Source: Dokdonella_A sp014338185 (GTDB taxonomy: Bacteria; Pseudomonadota; Gammaproteobacteria; Xanthomonadales; Rhodanobacteraceae). From it: a DNA stretch of 64,000 nucleotides. Location: contig SZOS01000010.1 of assembly GCA_030263295.1 (NCBI GenBank), positions 24,992-88,991 of the forward strand. The letters run 5' to 3'. Positions within the stretch are counted from its first letter, which is position 1. Every line of letters starts with the position of its first letter. Position numbers and translations under genes: made by a program. Positions 18,317 through 27,844 of the stretch are shown here, piece after piece. The notes below the pieces were generated by a model. The model had not been told where the DNA came from. It searched no databases and saw nothing but the letters and a program-made list of their open reading frames with translations.

Positions 18317-19492
18317 CTACTCCACGCGTGTCGGGCGCAGCAGCAGCGCGAGCACCGGTGGCGTCACGATCGCGGTGAGCAGGGACATCGCGACGATGAC
18401 GGCGTAGAGCTCGTTGGAGAACACGCCCGCGGCGAGGCCGAGGCTGGCGATGACCACGCCGACTTCGCCGCGCGGCACCATGCCCACGCCGACGATCGCG
18501 GCGCCGCGGCGGCCGAGCGACAGCGCGCCCAGCGCGCCGCCGAGGAACTTGGTGCTGATCGCGATGAGCGTGGCGATCGCGAGCATCCACAGCGCATCGC
18601 GGCTCGTGAACACCACAAGGTCGATCTTGGCGCCGGTGAGCACGAAGAAGAACGGCGCGAGCAGTGCGAGCAGCGGCTGCATCTGGTGTTCCAGCTCGTC
18701 GCGGCGCGGGATTTCCGAGGCGATCATGCCGGCGAGGAAGGCGCCGATGATCGCGGCGAGCCCGAACCCGGTCGACAGCCACGCCAGCCCGAGGCAGATC
18801 GCCAGTGCGATCGTGAGCGGCGACAACGGGTTGATCGGGCGATCGAGCCAGTCGCCGCGCTTGCGCATCACGCGCGTGCCGACCCAGCCGATGATCGCGA
18901 CGAAGCCCAGCGCCTGCAGCAGCACCAGCGCAAGGCCGGCGAGGTCGATGCCGCCGTCCTCCTGCAGCGAAGTCACCATGCCCAGCAGCAACATCGCGAG
19001 GATGTCGTCGATGACCGCGGCGCCGAGGATCACGCGGCTCTCGACGCGGTCGAGCACGCCCAGTTCCTGCAGCACGCGCGCGGTGATGCCGGCCGAGGTG
19101 GCGACGAAGGCGGCGGCCACGAACATCGACTTGACCCAGTCCAGGCCGCTGCCATGCGCCCACCACGCGCCCAGCGCGAACGGCAGCAGCACGCCGAGCA
19201 CGCCCACCAGCAGTGCGCTGCGGCCGACCTTCTTGAGGTCGTCCAGGCGCGTTTCCAGCCCGACCGCGAACAGCAGGAACACCACGCCGAGCTCGGCCAG
19301 CAGGTCGAGCGGGGTGCCTGCGGCGAGCTGGCCGGCGTCGATCCAGCCCAGCGCCGAGGGGCCGATCGCGCAGCCGGCGAGGATTTCGCCGACCACGCCG
19401 GGCAGGCGCAGGCGTTGCGCCAGTTCGGCGCCGACCTGCGCGGCGACGAAGATCACGAACAGCGCGAGCAGGATGTCGGCGGCGTGGTGCAT
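18317..19492 (-). CDS. Monovalent cation:proton antiporter, CPA2 family
   Basis: A 391-residue protein with about 12 membrane helices. Residues about 25-60 read LRLPGVVGEILAGCAIGP, a Na+/H+ exchanger signature. The ion-binding motif ATSAGITARVL and AVIDDILAMLLL (about 165) supply the conserved Asp pair of CPA2 exchangers. No C-terminal TrkA-N domain is present, so this is a short KefB/NapA-type exchanger. The ATG lies 9 bases after the end of a NhaD-type antiporter gene on the same strand, so the two are cotranscribed. Confidence 0.88.
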   Translation of the reverse strand: MHHAADILLALFVIFVAAQVGAELAQRLRLPGVVGEILAGCAIGPSALGWIDAGQLAAGTPLDLLAELGVVFLLFAVGLETRLDDLKKVGRSALLVGVLGVLLPFALGAWWAHGSGLDWVKSMFVAAAFVATSAGITARVLQELGVLDRVESRVILGAAVIDDILAMLLLGMVTSLQEDGGIDLAGLALVLLQALGFVAIIGWVGTRVMRKRGDWLDRPINPLSPLTIALAICLGLAWLSTGFGLAAIIGAFLAGMIASEIPRRDELEHQMQPLLALLAPFFFVLTGAKIDLVVFTSRDALWMLAIATLIAISTKFLGGALGALSLGRRGAAIVGVGMVPRGEVGVVIASLGLAAGVFSNELYAVIVAMSLLTAIVTPPVLALLLRPTRVE

Positions 19493-19501
19493 GGGGCAGG
19501 G

Positions 19502-20893
19502 TCAGGGTCCGAAGTGACGGGCATTGAGCCACAGGTGGGTGAGGATGCTCGCGGCATAGCCGAGCGCGATCGGCACGATCCAGCGCAGGTGCGCGGTGAA
19601 GGTGTAGGCGCCGCGTGAAGCGCCCATGAGCGCCACGCCCGCGGCGGAGCCGATCGACAGCAGGCTGCCACCGACGCCCGCGGTGAGCGTGACCAGCAGC
19701 CATTGGCCATGGTCCATCGCCGGATCCATCTTGAGCACCGCGAACATGATCGGGATATTGTCGACGACCGCCGACAGCAGGCCGATCGCGGTGTTGGCCC
19801 AGGTGTGGCCGAAGCTGCCATACAGCGCGTGCGAGGCCAGTTCGAGGTAGCCGATCGCGGCGAGCGCGCCGACGCAGGCGAACACGCCGTAGAAGAACAG
19901 CAGCGTGTCCCATTCGGCGTTGGCGATGATGCGGAAGATCGAGTAGCGCGACGGATTCTCGATGCCGTTGGCGAAGGCATAGCGCAGCTCGCGGCGCTCG
20001 ATGCGCGCGGCGACGAGGTTGAGCAGGGCCAGGCCGGTGAGCATGCCCCATGCCGCGGGCATGTCCAGCCACTGGCGGCCGGCCACCGTGATCGCGATGG
20101 TGAGCGCGAAGGTCACGCAGATGCCCAGACCGCCGATCTTGATGCGCGTGCGCTCGGCATGGGCGGGCGGCCTGCCGACCGGCACCGCGAAGTGCATGAA
20201 CGCGGCCGGCACCAGCCAGTTGACGATCGCGGGCACGAAGATCGCGAAGAACTCCACGAACTCGACCTTCTGCGCCTGCCACACCATGAGCGTGGTGATG
20301 TCGCCGAATGCGCTCCAGGCACCGCCCGCGTTGGCGGCCACCACGAGGTTGATGCAGGCCAGGGTGACGAAGCGCCGGTTGTCGCCGCCGACCGCGAGCA
20401 CCACCGCCGACATCACCAGCGCGGTGGTGAGGTTGTCGAGCACGGGCGAGGTCATGAACGCGAGCAGGCCGGTGATCCAGAACAGCGCGCGGTAGCCGAG
20501 CCGGAGCCGCACCAGCCAGTCACGCAGCGCATCGAACACGCCGCGCTCGCCGATCGCGGTCACGTAGGTCATCGCCACCACGAGGAAGAAGAAGATCTCG
20601 GAGTATTCGAGGAACATCTCCTCGAACGCGGCGTGCACCGGCGCGGCGCCGCCGCCCGAGCGGATCGCCCACCAGGCCAGCAGGCCCCACATGAGGCCGC
20701 CCGCGAGCATCACCGGCTTGGACTTGGCGATGTGGATGCGCTCCTCGGCAACCACCGCGGCGTAGGCGAGCACGAACAGGCCGAGCACGATCCAGCCCAG
20801 CGGATGGGCGACCAGATCGAGCGTGGGGTCGGCGCCCGCCGCCCATGCCGCGGGTGCGGTCGTCGCGAAAAGTGCAGCCAGCCAACGATGCAT
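19502..20893 (-). CDS. nhaD: Na+/H+ antiporter, NhaD type
   Basis: A 463-residue protein starting at ATG 20893, preceded by GGGGGA at about 8 bases. A signal-like N-terminus (ending AAWA) leads into some 12 membrane helices of the ion transporter superfamily. NhaD hallmarks visible are LDNLTTALVMSAVVLAVGG, NAGGAWSAFGDITTLMVWQ and SAVVDNIPIMFAVL with the paired Asp-Asn residues. Family members extrude Na+ at alkaline pH. It is the first gene of a two-gene antiporter operon. Confidence 0.92.
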   Translation of the reverse strand: MHRWLAALFATTAPAAWAAGADPTLDLVAHPLGWIVLGLFVLAYAAVVAEERIHIAKSKPVMLAGGLMWGLLAWWAIRSGGGAAPVHAAFEEMFLEYSEIFFFLVVAMTYVTAIGERGVFDALRDWLVRLRLGYRALFWITGLLAFMTSPVLDNLTTALVMSAVVLAVGGDNRRFVTLACINLVVAANAGGAWSAFGDITTLMVWQAQKVEFVEFFAIFVPAIVNWLVPAAFMHFAVPVGRPPAHAERTRIKIGGLGICVTFALTIAITVAGRQWLDMPAAWGMLTGLALLNLVAARIERRELRYAFANGIENPSRYSIFRIIANAEWDTLLFFYGVFACVGALAAIGYLELASHALYGSFGHTWANTAIGLLSAVVDNIPIMFAVLKMDPAMDHGQWLLVTLTAGVGGSLLSIGSAAGVALMGASRGAYTFTAHLRWIVPIALGYAASILTHLWLNARHFGP

Positions 20894-21020
20894 CCAGGGA
20901 TCCCCCATCCACCAAGCCGGCCTAGCGTAACAGCCGCGGCGTACCGGCGTGGCCACGCACGGTTGCGTTTTGCGTGGCGCGCGCCAATGCTAGGCAACCG
21001 TCCGCCACCCGGAACCGCCC

Positions 21021-22484
21021 ATGCAGGATGTCCTCGGCACGCCGCGCGAAGCCATGTCCAAGGTCGACACCGCGTGGCTGCGCATGGAGCGGCCGACCAA
21101 CCGCATGATGATCACGGGCGTGCTCATGTTCGCCGGACCGCTCGATCCGGCGCGGATCAAGGCCCTGCTGGCCGAACGCTTTCTCGCCTATCGCCGCTTC
21201 TGCCAGCGCCCCGTGCTCGGCGTCAATGGCGGCCACTGGGAAGCCGATCCGGATTTCGACCTCGACTGGCACGTGCGCGTGGCGGCGCTGCCCGGTGCGG
21301 CCGACAAGCGCGAACTGCAGGATTTCGTCAGCGAACTGGCCTCGACACCGCTGGACCTGTCCAAGCCGATGTGGCAGTTCCACCTGATCGAGAACTACCG
21401 CGGCGGCGGCGCCCTGGTGGCGCGCATCCACCACTGCTATGCCGATGGGCTGGCGCTGGTGCAGGTGCTGCTCTCGCTCACCGACACCGCCGCGCAGCCC
21501 GAGGCGCGCGCCGAACTGGCGCGCACCTGGCTCAAGCGCGACCGCGGCAGCGTGCTCGAGCGCCTGCTGGAGCCGATGCAGGGCGGCTTGCACAAGATGC
21601 TCGCCGCGGGCGAAAAAACCTGGCAGACGCTTGCGCAGATGTTGGCCGACCCGTCGGTCGCGGCCGAGTTTGCCCACGAGGGCAGCGAGATCACGCGCGA
21701 GCTCGCGGTCACCGTGACCTTGTCCGACGATCCCCGGACCGCGCTCAAGGGCCGCCTGGGCGTGGCCAAGCGCGTGGCCTGGGCCGAGCCGCTGCCGCTG
21801 GACGAGGTCAAGGTGCTGGGCAAGGCGCTGGGCTGCACCGTCAACGACGTGCTGCTGGCCTGCGCAGCCGGCGCCTTGCGCGGCTATCTGCGCGACCTGG
21901 GCGAGGACATCGACGGACTCACGATCCGGGCCACGGTGCCGGTCAATCTGCGCCCGCTCGAACATGCCAGGAAGCTCGGCAACCACTTCGGCCTCGTGTT
22001 CCTCGACCTGCCCATCGGCGAGCCCAATCCGCTGCGCCGGCTCGAGCGCGTGGCCGCGTGCATGCGCGAGCTCAAGGGCCGGCGCCAGGCGGTGGTCGCA
22101 TTCGGACTGCTGGCGGCGCTGGGCATGGCGCCGGCGGCGTTGCAGGCACCCGCGCTGGAGCTGTTCAGCCGCAAGGCCAGCGCGGTCGCGACCAATGTGC
22201 CCGGCCCGCAACAACCGCTGTTCATGGCCGGCGTCGAGGTACGCGAGTTGATGTTCTGGGTGCCGCAGACCGGATCGATCGGACTGGGCCTGTCGATCCT
22301 CAGCTACAACGGCCGCGTGCACTTCGGGCTCATCGCCGACCATCGCAGCATCCGCGACCCCGACGCGATCGTCGCGCGCTTCGGCAGCGAGTTCGAAAAG
22401 CTCATGCTCATCGCGATGATGGAAGACTGGGACGAGGAATTCGGCGCGAGCGACGCCGCCTCCACGCTCGCGCGTTACCTGTAG
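21021..22484 (+). CDS. Wax ester synthase / acyl-CoA:diacylglycerol acyltransferase family protein
   Basis: A 487-residue WS/DGAT-family enzyme. The catalytic HHxxxDG motif is intact as HHCYADG (residues 137-143). The N-terminus (MSKVDTAWLRMERPTNRM) and the C-terminal NVPGPQQPLFMAG segment are family signatures. These enzymes transfer fatty acyl groups from CoA to long-chain alcohols or diacylglycerol, making storage lipids. They act at the inner membrane or lipid-body surface. The ATG at 21021 follows GGAACC; a second ATG at 21054 starts the conserved part. It is divergent from nhaD. Confidence 0.9.
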   Translation: MQDVLGTPREAMSKVDTAWLRMERPTNRMMITGVLMFAGPLDPARIKALLAERFLAYRRFCQRPVLGVNGGHWEADPDFDLDWHVRVAALPGAADKRELQDFVSELASTPLDLSKPMWQFHLIENYRGGGALVARIHHCYADGLALVQVLLSLTDTAAQPEARAELARTWLKRDRGSVLERLLEPMQGGLHKMLAAGEKTWQTLAQMLADPSVAAEFAHEGSEITRELAVTVTLSDDPRTALKGRLGVAKRVAWAEPLPLDEVKVLGKALGCTVNDVLLACAAGALRGYLRDLGEDIDGLTIRATVPVNLRPLEHARKLGNHFGLVFLDLPIGEPNPLRRLERVAACMRELKGRRQAVVAFGLLAALGMAPAALQAPALELFSRKASAVATNVPGPQQPLFMAGVEVRELMFWVPQTGSIGLGLSILSYNGRVHFGLIADHRSIRDPDAIVARFGSEFEKLMLIAMMEDWDEEFGASDAASTLARYL

Positions 22485-22537
22485 CACGGGCGGCGTCGAG
22501 CCGGGCAAGCGCCGCGCGACTGCGCGTCAGGGCCGAT

Positions 22538-25441
22538 TCACTGCCGCAGGGTGCTCCAGATCGCACCGAGCAGGTCATGCGTCGGAGTGTCGGCCGACAG
22601 CTCCCAGAACATCACGCCGGCGAGGCCGCGGTCGAGCACGTAGCGGCCCTTCAGGCGCAGCGACTGCGGATCGTCATAGCTCACGAACACGTGTTGCTGC
22701 GGCTGGTACAGGAACGGCACGCCCGACACCGCGTCCCAGTGGCGCACGTAGCCATCGCGATCGACGCTGTCGCGCGCTAGTGCCGCATAGCCGGTGTTGA
22801 CGCGGCGCGTGGGCTTGGCGCCCTGCTGGTACAGGCCGTCGGCGGTGGCCGGCACCTGTTCCCAGGCGTGGCCGTAGAACGGCACGCCCAGCACGATCTT
22901 GCGCGCGGGCACGCCCGCGGCCAGGTACAGGTCGACCACGCGTGCCGCCGACAGCTGCCGCGGATTGTCCGGATGCGTGTACAGCGGCGCATTGTGGCCG
23001 GTGTAGGGATCCCACGGTCCGACCTGGTCGTAGGTCATGAGATTGACGTAGTCGACCACGGCCTGCACCTGCGCCATTTCGGTGAGTTCGAGCCATTTCT
23101 CGTTGGCGCCGGTGGCGATCGTGAGCAGGTAGCGGTGGCCGTCGGCGCCGGCGGCCGCGTCCAGCGCCGCGCGCAATTCGGACAGCAATGCGGTGTAGTT
23201 GTGCTTGTCCTCGGGTCGATGCGGATTGCCCGCGCCGGGCTGGCCCGGGTATTCCCAGTCGATGTCGATGCCGTCGAGGCGGTGGCGCTGCACGAACTGC
23301 ACCGCGCTGGCGATGAAGGCCTCGCGTGAGCGCGCATCGAGCGCCATGTCCGAAAACGCGCCCGACCAGGTCCAGCCACCGACCGAGACCAGCAGCTTGA
23401 GCGCGGGATTGCGCCGCTTGAGCGCGCGCAGACGCTCGAACGTGCGCGCGTCATTGCGAAAGCCCTCGACCATGCGGCCCTCGACGATGTTGGCGAAGGC
23501 GTAGTTGAGGTGGGTGAGGCGTTCGACCGGCAGTTTCGCCGCGTCGAAGGCCTTGCCATCGGTGAACAGGTAGCCGATCACCACCTTGGGCGCGTCCGCC
23601 ACCGGCACCGGTCGTGCCGATACCGCGAGCAGGTACCAGGCGGCGTGCGGCAACCATTGTTCGCCCCAGCGCCAGTCATCGTCCTTGCCGGTCTGCGCGT
23701 GCGGCAGGTTGAAGTCGATGCCGCGGTCATCGGCATAACCCGAGGTGATGCCGTTGACGATGCCGCCCGGAAAGTTGGTGTACTGCCAGCTGCCGAAAAA
23801 GCCGTAGCCGGGGTTGTTGCGGCCGCTGCCGTGCAGCATCGAGGCATCGAATGGGTTCTTGCCGATGATCCAGTCGAGCTGGTCGGTGGCATAGGCGGCC
23901 AGGCGCTGCTGCCAGGCCGGATCGGACTCGAACAGCGGCAGCGCGAGCCGCGCGGCCGCGGCGAGCGAGGCCAGTCGTGCGTTCTCGCCCTGCCACCACT
24001 GGCCGGTCTCGGTGTCGTGCGGAAAGAAGAACTCGCCGCGCCGGCCCTTGCCCTTGCTCTGCACGTACTGGCGCGCGAGGCCGAACGGATTGGCGACCTC
24101 GGAGGTGATCGCGAGTTCGAACGCGAGCGAGCGGCGCACCGCGTCGTCGATGCGCTGGCGCAGCGCCGCGGGCGCCTGCTCGCGATAACGCAGCAGCGCC
24201 ACCACCGGGGCGCCCGCATCGGCGGGATTGAAGAACGGCCGGTCCTTGCCATCGGCGCGCCAGTAGTCGCGGTAGCGGTCGTCGCCGGCAAGGCGATCGA
24301 GCAGGTTCAGCGCGCGTCGCTGCGCCGCGGTCGCGTACCGCGGCTTGCCGGTACTGCGCAGCAGTTCGCTCGCCGCGAGCAGCGCGCAGTAGTCATCGAC
24401 GATGTTCTCCACGCCGTCGTTGGTGAGCTCGTGGTTGTGCGCATCGAGGAATGCGAACGCGCTCTCGGCGTGGGCCAGGTAGGTCGCACGGTCGAATTCG
24501 CCACCCGCACCGAGCCGGGCCGCGAGTGCGAGCCCCGCGACCGAGAACCCGCCACCGCTGCGCCAGCTCACCTCGTAGGCACCATCGTGATGGGCGGAGG
24601 CGCCGTCGTTGGCGTCCTTCTTCAGCCCGAAGCTGGTCATGGCGCGGCCGAGCCGCCGGTCCCGCGCGGCCTTGGCCGGCCCCGGCGCGCTGATGGTCTG
24701 GTAGAACGAGCGCCCTGGCCGGTGCATGCGCACGAGGAAGTCGGCGCCATGGCTGAGTTCGTCGACGAGCCGGCGCCGGATCTGATTGAAGTTGGCATCG
24801 CCACGCGCTTCGAGCAGTTCGTGGCTGCGCCCGAGGCTGTACACCACCAGCGGCACCTGCTGGGTGTTGAAATAGCTGGTGAAATCCAGCTGCGAGAGGT
24901 GGATGCCGTAGTCGCCGCTGGCGTCGTACCAGCCGCCGTGCACGTCGATCGGAGGCTGCCCGCCATCCTCGAACGGCAGGGCGCGGTCGGCACGGTCCAG
25001 TTCGCCCGAGGCGCGCTGCGCCTTGAAGTAGGCGATCACGTCCGACAGCGTCGCGCGCTCGAGCAGGTTGTGCTGCACCTGAAACGGCAACGAGCGCAGC
25101 ACCTGTTCGCCTTCGCCGCGCGGGTTGTCGCACTCGATGCGGTAACGGCCCGGCTGCTGCAGCGCGCCGAGGTCGAAGGTCCAGTAGCGCCAGTCGCGCC
25201 AGTCCTGCACCTGCAGCGGTCCGCTCGCGCTGCCACGCAGCACCAGCGTGCCTTCGGGATCGCTGCGCACCACGCAGTGCGTGATCGCATCGTCGGCATG
25301 GCCCTGGACCACCGCGCGCTTGGGGCCGAACGCCTCATAGCCCAGGTGGTTGGTGAGGATCTGCGCGGGAGCCGCCGCCAGCGCTGCGGACGCGAGCGCG
25401 GCACACGGCATGACGACAAGGGACAGACGGCGGTGGTTCAT
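22538..25441 (-). CDS. Two-enzyme secreted glycosidase: GH9 fused to GH18 chitinase
   Basis: A 967-residue exported protein. A signal peptide (about 1-24) precedes an Ig-like CelD_N domain (ILTNHLGYEAFGPKRAVVQG) and a GH9 catalytic domain. The latter has GGWYDASGDYGIHLSQLDF near residues 165-185 and a likely general-acid Glu in WGEQWLPHAAWYLL near 590. From about 620 a GH18 domain follows, with SVGGWTWSG and the complete DGIDIDWEYPG catalytic motif near 720-730. Some GH9 enzymes with this N-terminus act as exo-beta-glucosaminidases. The fusion therefore suggests joint breakdown of chitin or chitosan. A single open frame across the join rules out two genes. Confidence 0.87.
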   Translation of the reverse strand: MNHRRLSLVVMPCAALASAALAAAPAQILTNHLGYEAFGPKRAVVQGHADDAITHCVVRSDPEGTLVLRGSASGPLQVQDWRDWRYWTFDLGALQQPGRYRIECDNPRGEGEQVLRSLPFQVQHNLLERATLSDVIAYFKAQRASGELDRADRALPFEDGGQPPIDVHGGWYDASGDYGIHLSQLDFTSYFNTQQVPLVVYSLGRSHELLEARGDANFNQIRRRLVDELSHGADFLVRMHRPGRSFYQTISAPGPAKAARDRRLGRAMTSFGLKKDANDGASAHHDGAYEVSWRSGGGFSVAGLALAARLGAGGEFDRATYLAHAESAFAFLDAHNHELTNDGVENIVDDYCALLAASELLRSTGKPRYATAAQRRALNLLDRLAGDDRYRDYWRADGKDRPFFNPADAGAPVVALLRYREQAPAALRQRIDDAVRRSLAFELAITSEVANPFGLARQYVQSKGKGRRGEFFFPHDTETGQWWQGENARLASLAAAARLALPLFESDPAWQQRLAAYATDQLDWIIGKNPFDASMLHGSGRNNPGYGFFGSWQYTNFPGGIVNGITSGYADDRGIDFNLPHAQTGKDDDWRWGEQWLPHAAWYLLAVSARPVPVADAPKVVIGYLFTDGKAFDAAKLPVERLTHLNYAFANIVEGRMVEGFRNDARTFERLRALKRRNPALKLLVSVGGWTWSGAFSDMALDARSREAFIASAVQFVQRHRLDGIDIDWEYPGQPGAGNPHRPEDKHNYTALLSELRAALDAAAGADGHRYLLTIATGANEKWLELTEMAQVQAVVDYVNLMTYDQVGPWDPYTGHNAPLYTHPDNPRQLSAARVVDLYLAAGVPARKIVLGVPFYGHAWEQVPATADGLYQQGAKPTRRVNTGYAALARDSVDRDGYVRHWDAVSGVPFLYQPQQHVFVSYDDPQSLRLKGRYVLDRGLAGVMFWELSADTPTHDLLGAIWSTLRQ

Positions 25442-25620
25442 GGCAGGTGTTCCCGGGAAGGGGGCGGCCGGCGTGCGCAGCGCCGGCGCCGGTGGTCGCC
25501 CGGGTATACACGAGCGGCGCGGGTGCGGGAAATGACCCTGCGCCATGAGCACGCCGCCGTGCGCCGCGCCTCCGGCGTCGACGGCGCGGACTGGGCAGGG
25601 AATGCGCCGGCGCGACGGTG

Positions 25621-27048
<1,428 letters not shown>

Positions 27049-27133
27049 GGCAACCTCCGACGCGGTGGCAGGCCGCCATGGTCGCGCAAGCGCGGTCGCC
27101 GCGCGCTGAATGCGACGTGCCGCAACTGCGGCT

Positions 27134-27142
27134 TGCTAGACT
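27134..27142 (+). promoter_or_regulatory. Extended -10 element directly before the ECF sigma gene
   Basis: The sequence TGCTAGACT forms an extended -10. Its hexamer ends 7 bases before the ATG at 27149, so transcription would begin at or within one base of the start codon. That implies a leaderless mRNA. No Shine-Dalgarno sequence is seen. Confidence 0.4.
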
Positions 27143-27148
27143 GGCCGC

Positions 27149-27715
27149 ATGGAACCCACGCCGCCACCGGTTGCGATCGATGCCCTCGTGGCGGCCGTGC
27201 GCGCGGGCGACAGCGAGGCGTCCGATCGCCTGTTCGCGCTGCTGTACGAGGAGTTTCGCGCGCAGGCGCACGTGCTGCTGCGGCTCGGCCCGCAGCAGAC
27301 CCTGTGCACCACCGAATTGGTCAACGAGACCTGGTTGCGCCTGAGCGGACGCGTGCTGGCGATCGAGGACCGCGCACATTTCGTCAATCTCGCCGCGCGC
27401 GCCATGCGCCAGTTGCTGATCGATCGGGCGCGGCGCCGCCATGCCGACAAGCGCGCGGCGGGCGAGGTGCTGACCTTGCGTGCGGCCACCGACGTCGCTG
27501 GCGAAGAACCGTTCGACGTGCTCGCGCTGGACCGCGTGATGACGATGCTGCAGGCGGTCGATGCGCGACTTGCGGAGGTGGCGCACCTGCACCTGTTCGG
27601 CGGCCTCGGCTTCGCCGAGCTGGCACAGATGCGCGGCGTGACCGAACGCACCGTGTTTCGCGACTGGCGCGCGGCGCGCATGTTCCTGCTGCGCTTCATC
27701 CAGGAGATTGCCTGA
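27149..27715 (+). CDS. ECF RNA polymerase sigma factor (ECF43-like, kinase-linked)
   Basis: A 188-residue sigma factor with region 2 (about 25-95) and region 4 (about 130-188, GLGFAELAQMRGVTERTVFRDW) only. In region 2.2, where ordinary ECF factors have the acidic DAED core-binding motif, this protein has C53-T54-T55-E56 before LVNETWLRL. Related ECF43 factors (Xanthomonas EcfK, Vibrio EcfP) carry threonine there and are switched on when a partner Ser/Thr kinase phosphorylates them. The next gene encodes such a kinase, so the same control is likely here. No anti-sigma gene is adjacent. Confidence 0.88.
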   Translation: MEPTPPPVAIDALVAAVRAGDSEASDRLFALLYEEFRAQAHVLLRLGPQQTLCTTELVNETWLRLSGRVLAIEDRAHFVNLAARAMRQLLIDRARRRHADKRAAGEVLTLRAATDVAGEEPFDVLALDRVMTMLQAVDARLAEVAHLHLFGGLGFAELAQMRGVTERTVFRDWRAARMFLLRFIQEIA

Positions 27716-27844
27716 GCCGCTGGATGGCACGCGTATCGGTACGCGTGCGTGGCGGGTGCCCGGGCCGTCGCGGGCGCCACCCGGACGGATCGGTCGCGCG
27801 CGCGCCGGCTGCGCGCTAGCATGCGCGATCCCACGGCAGCATCG

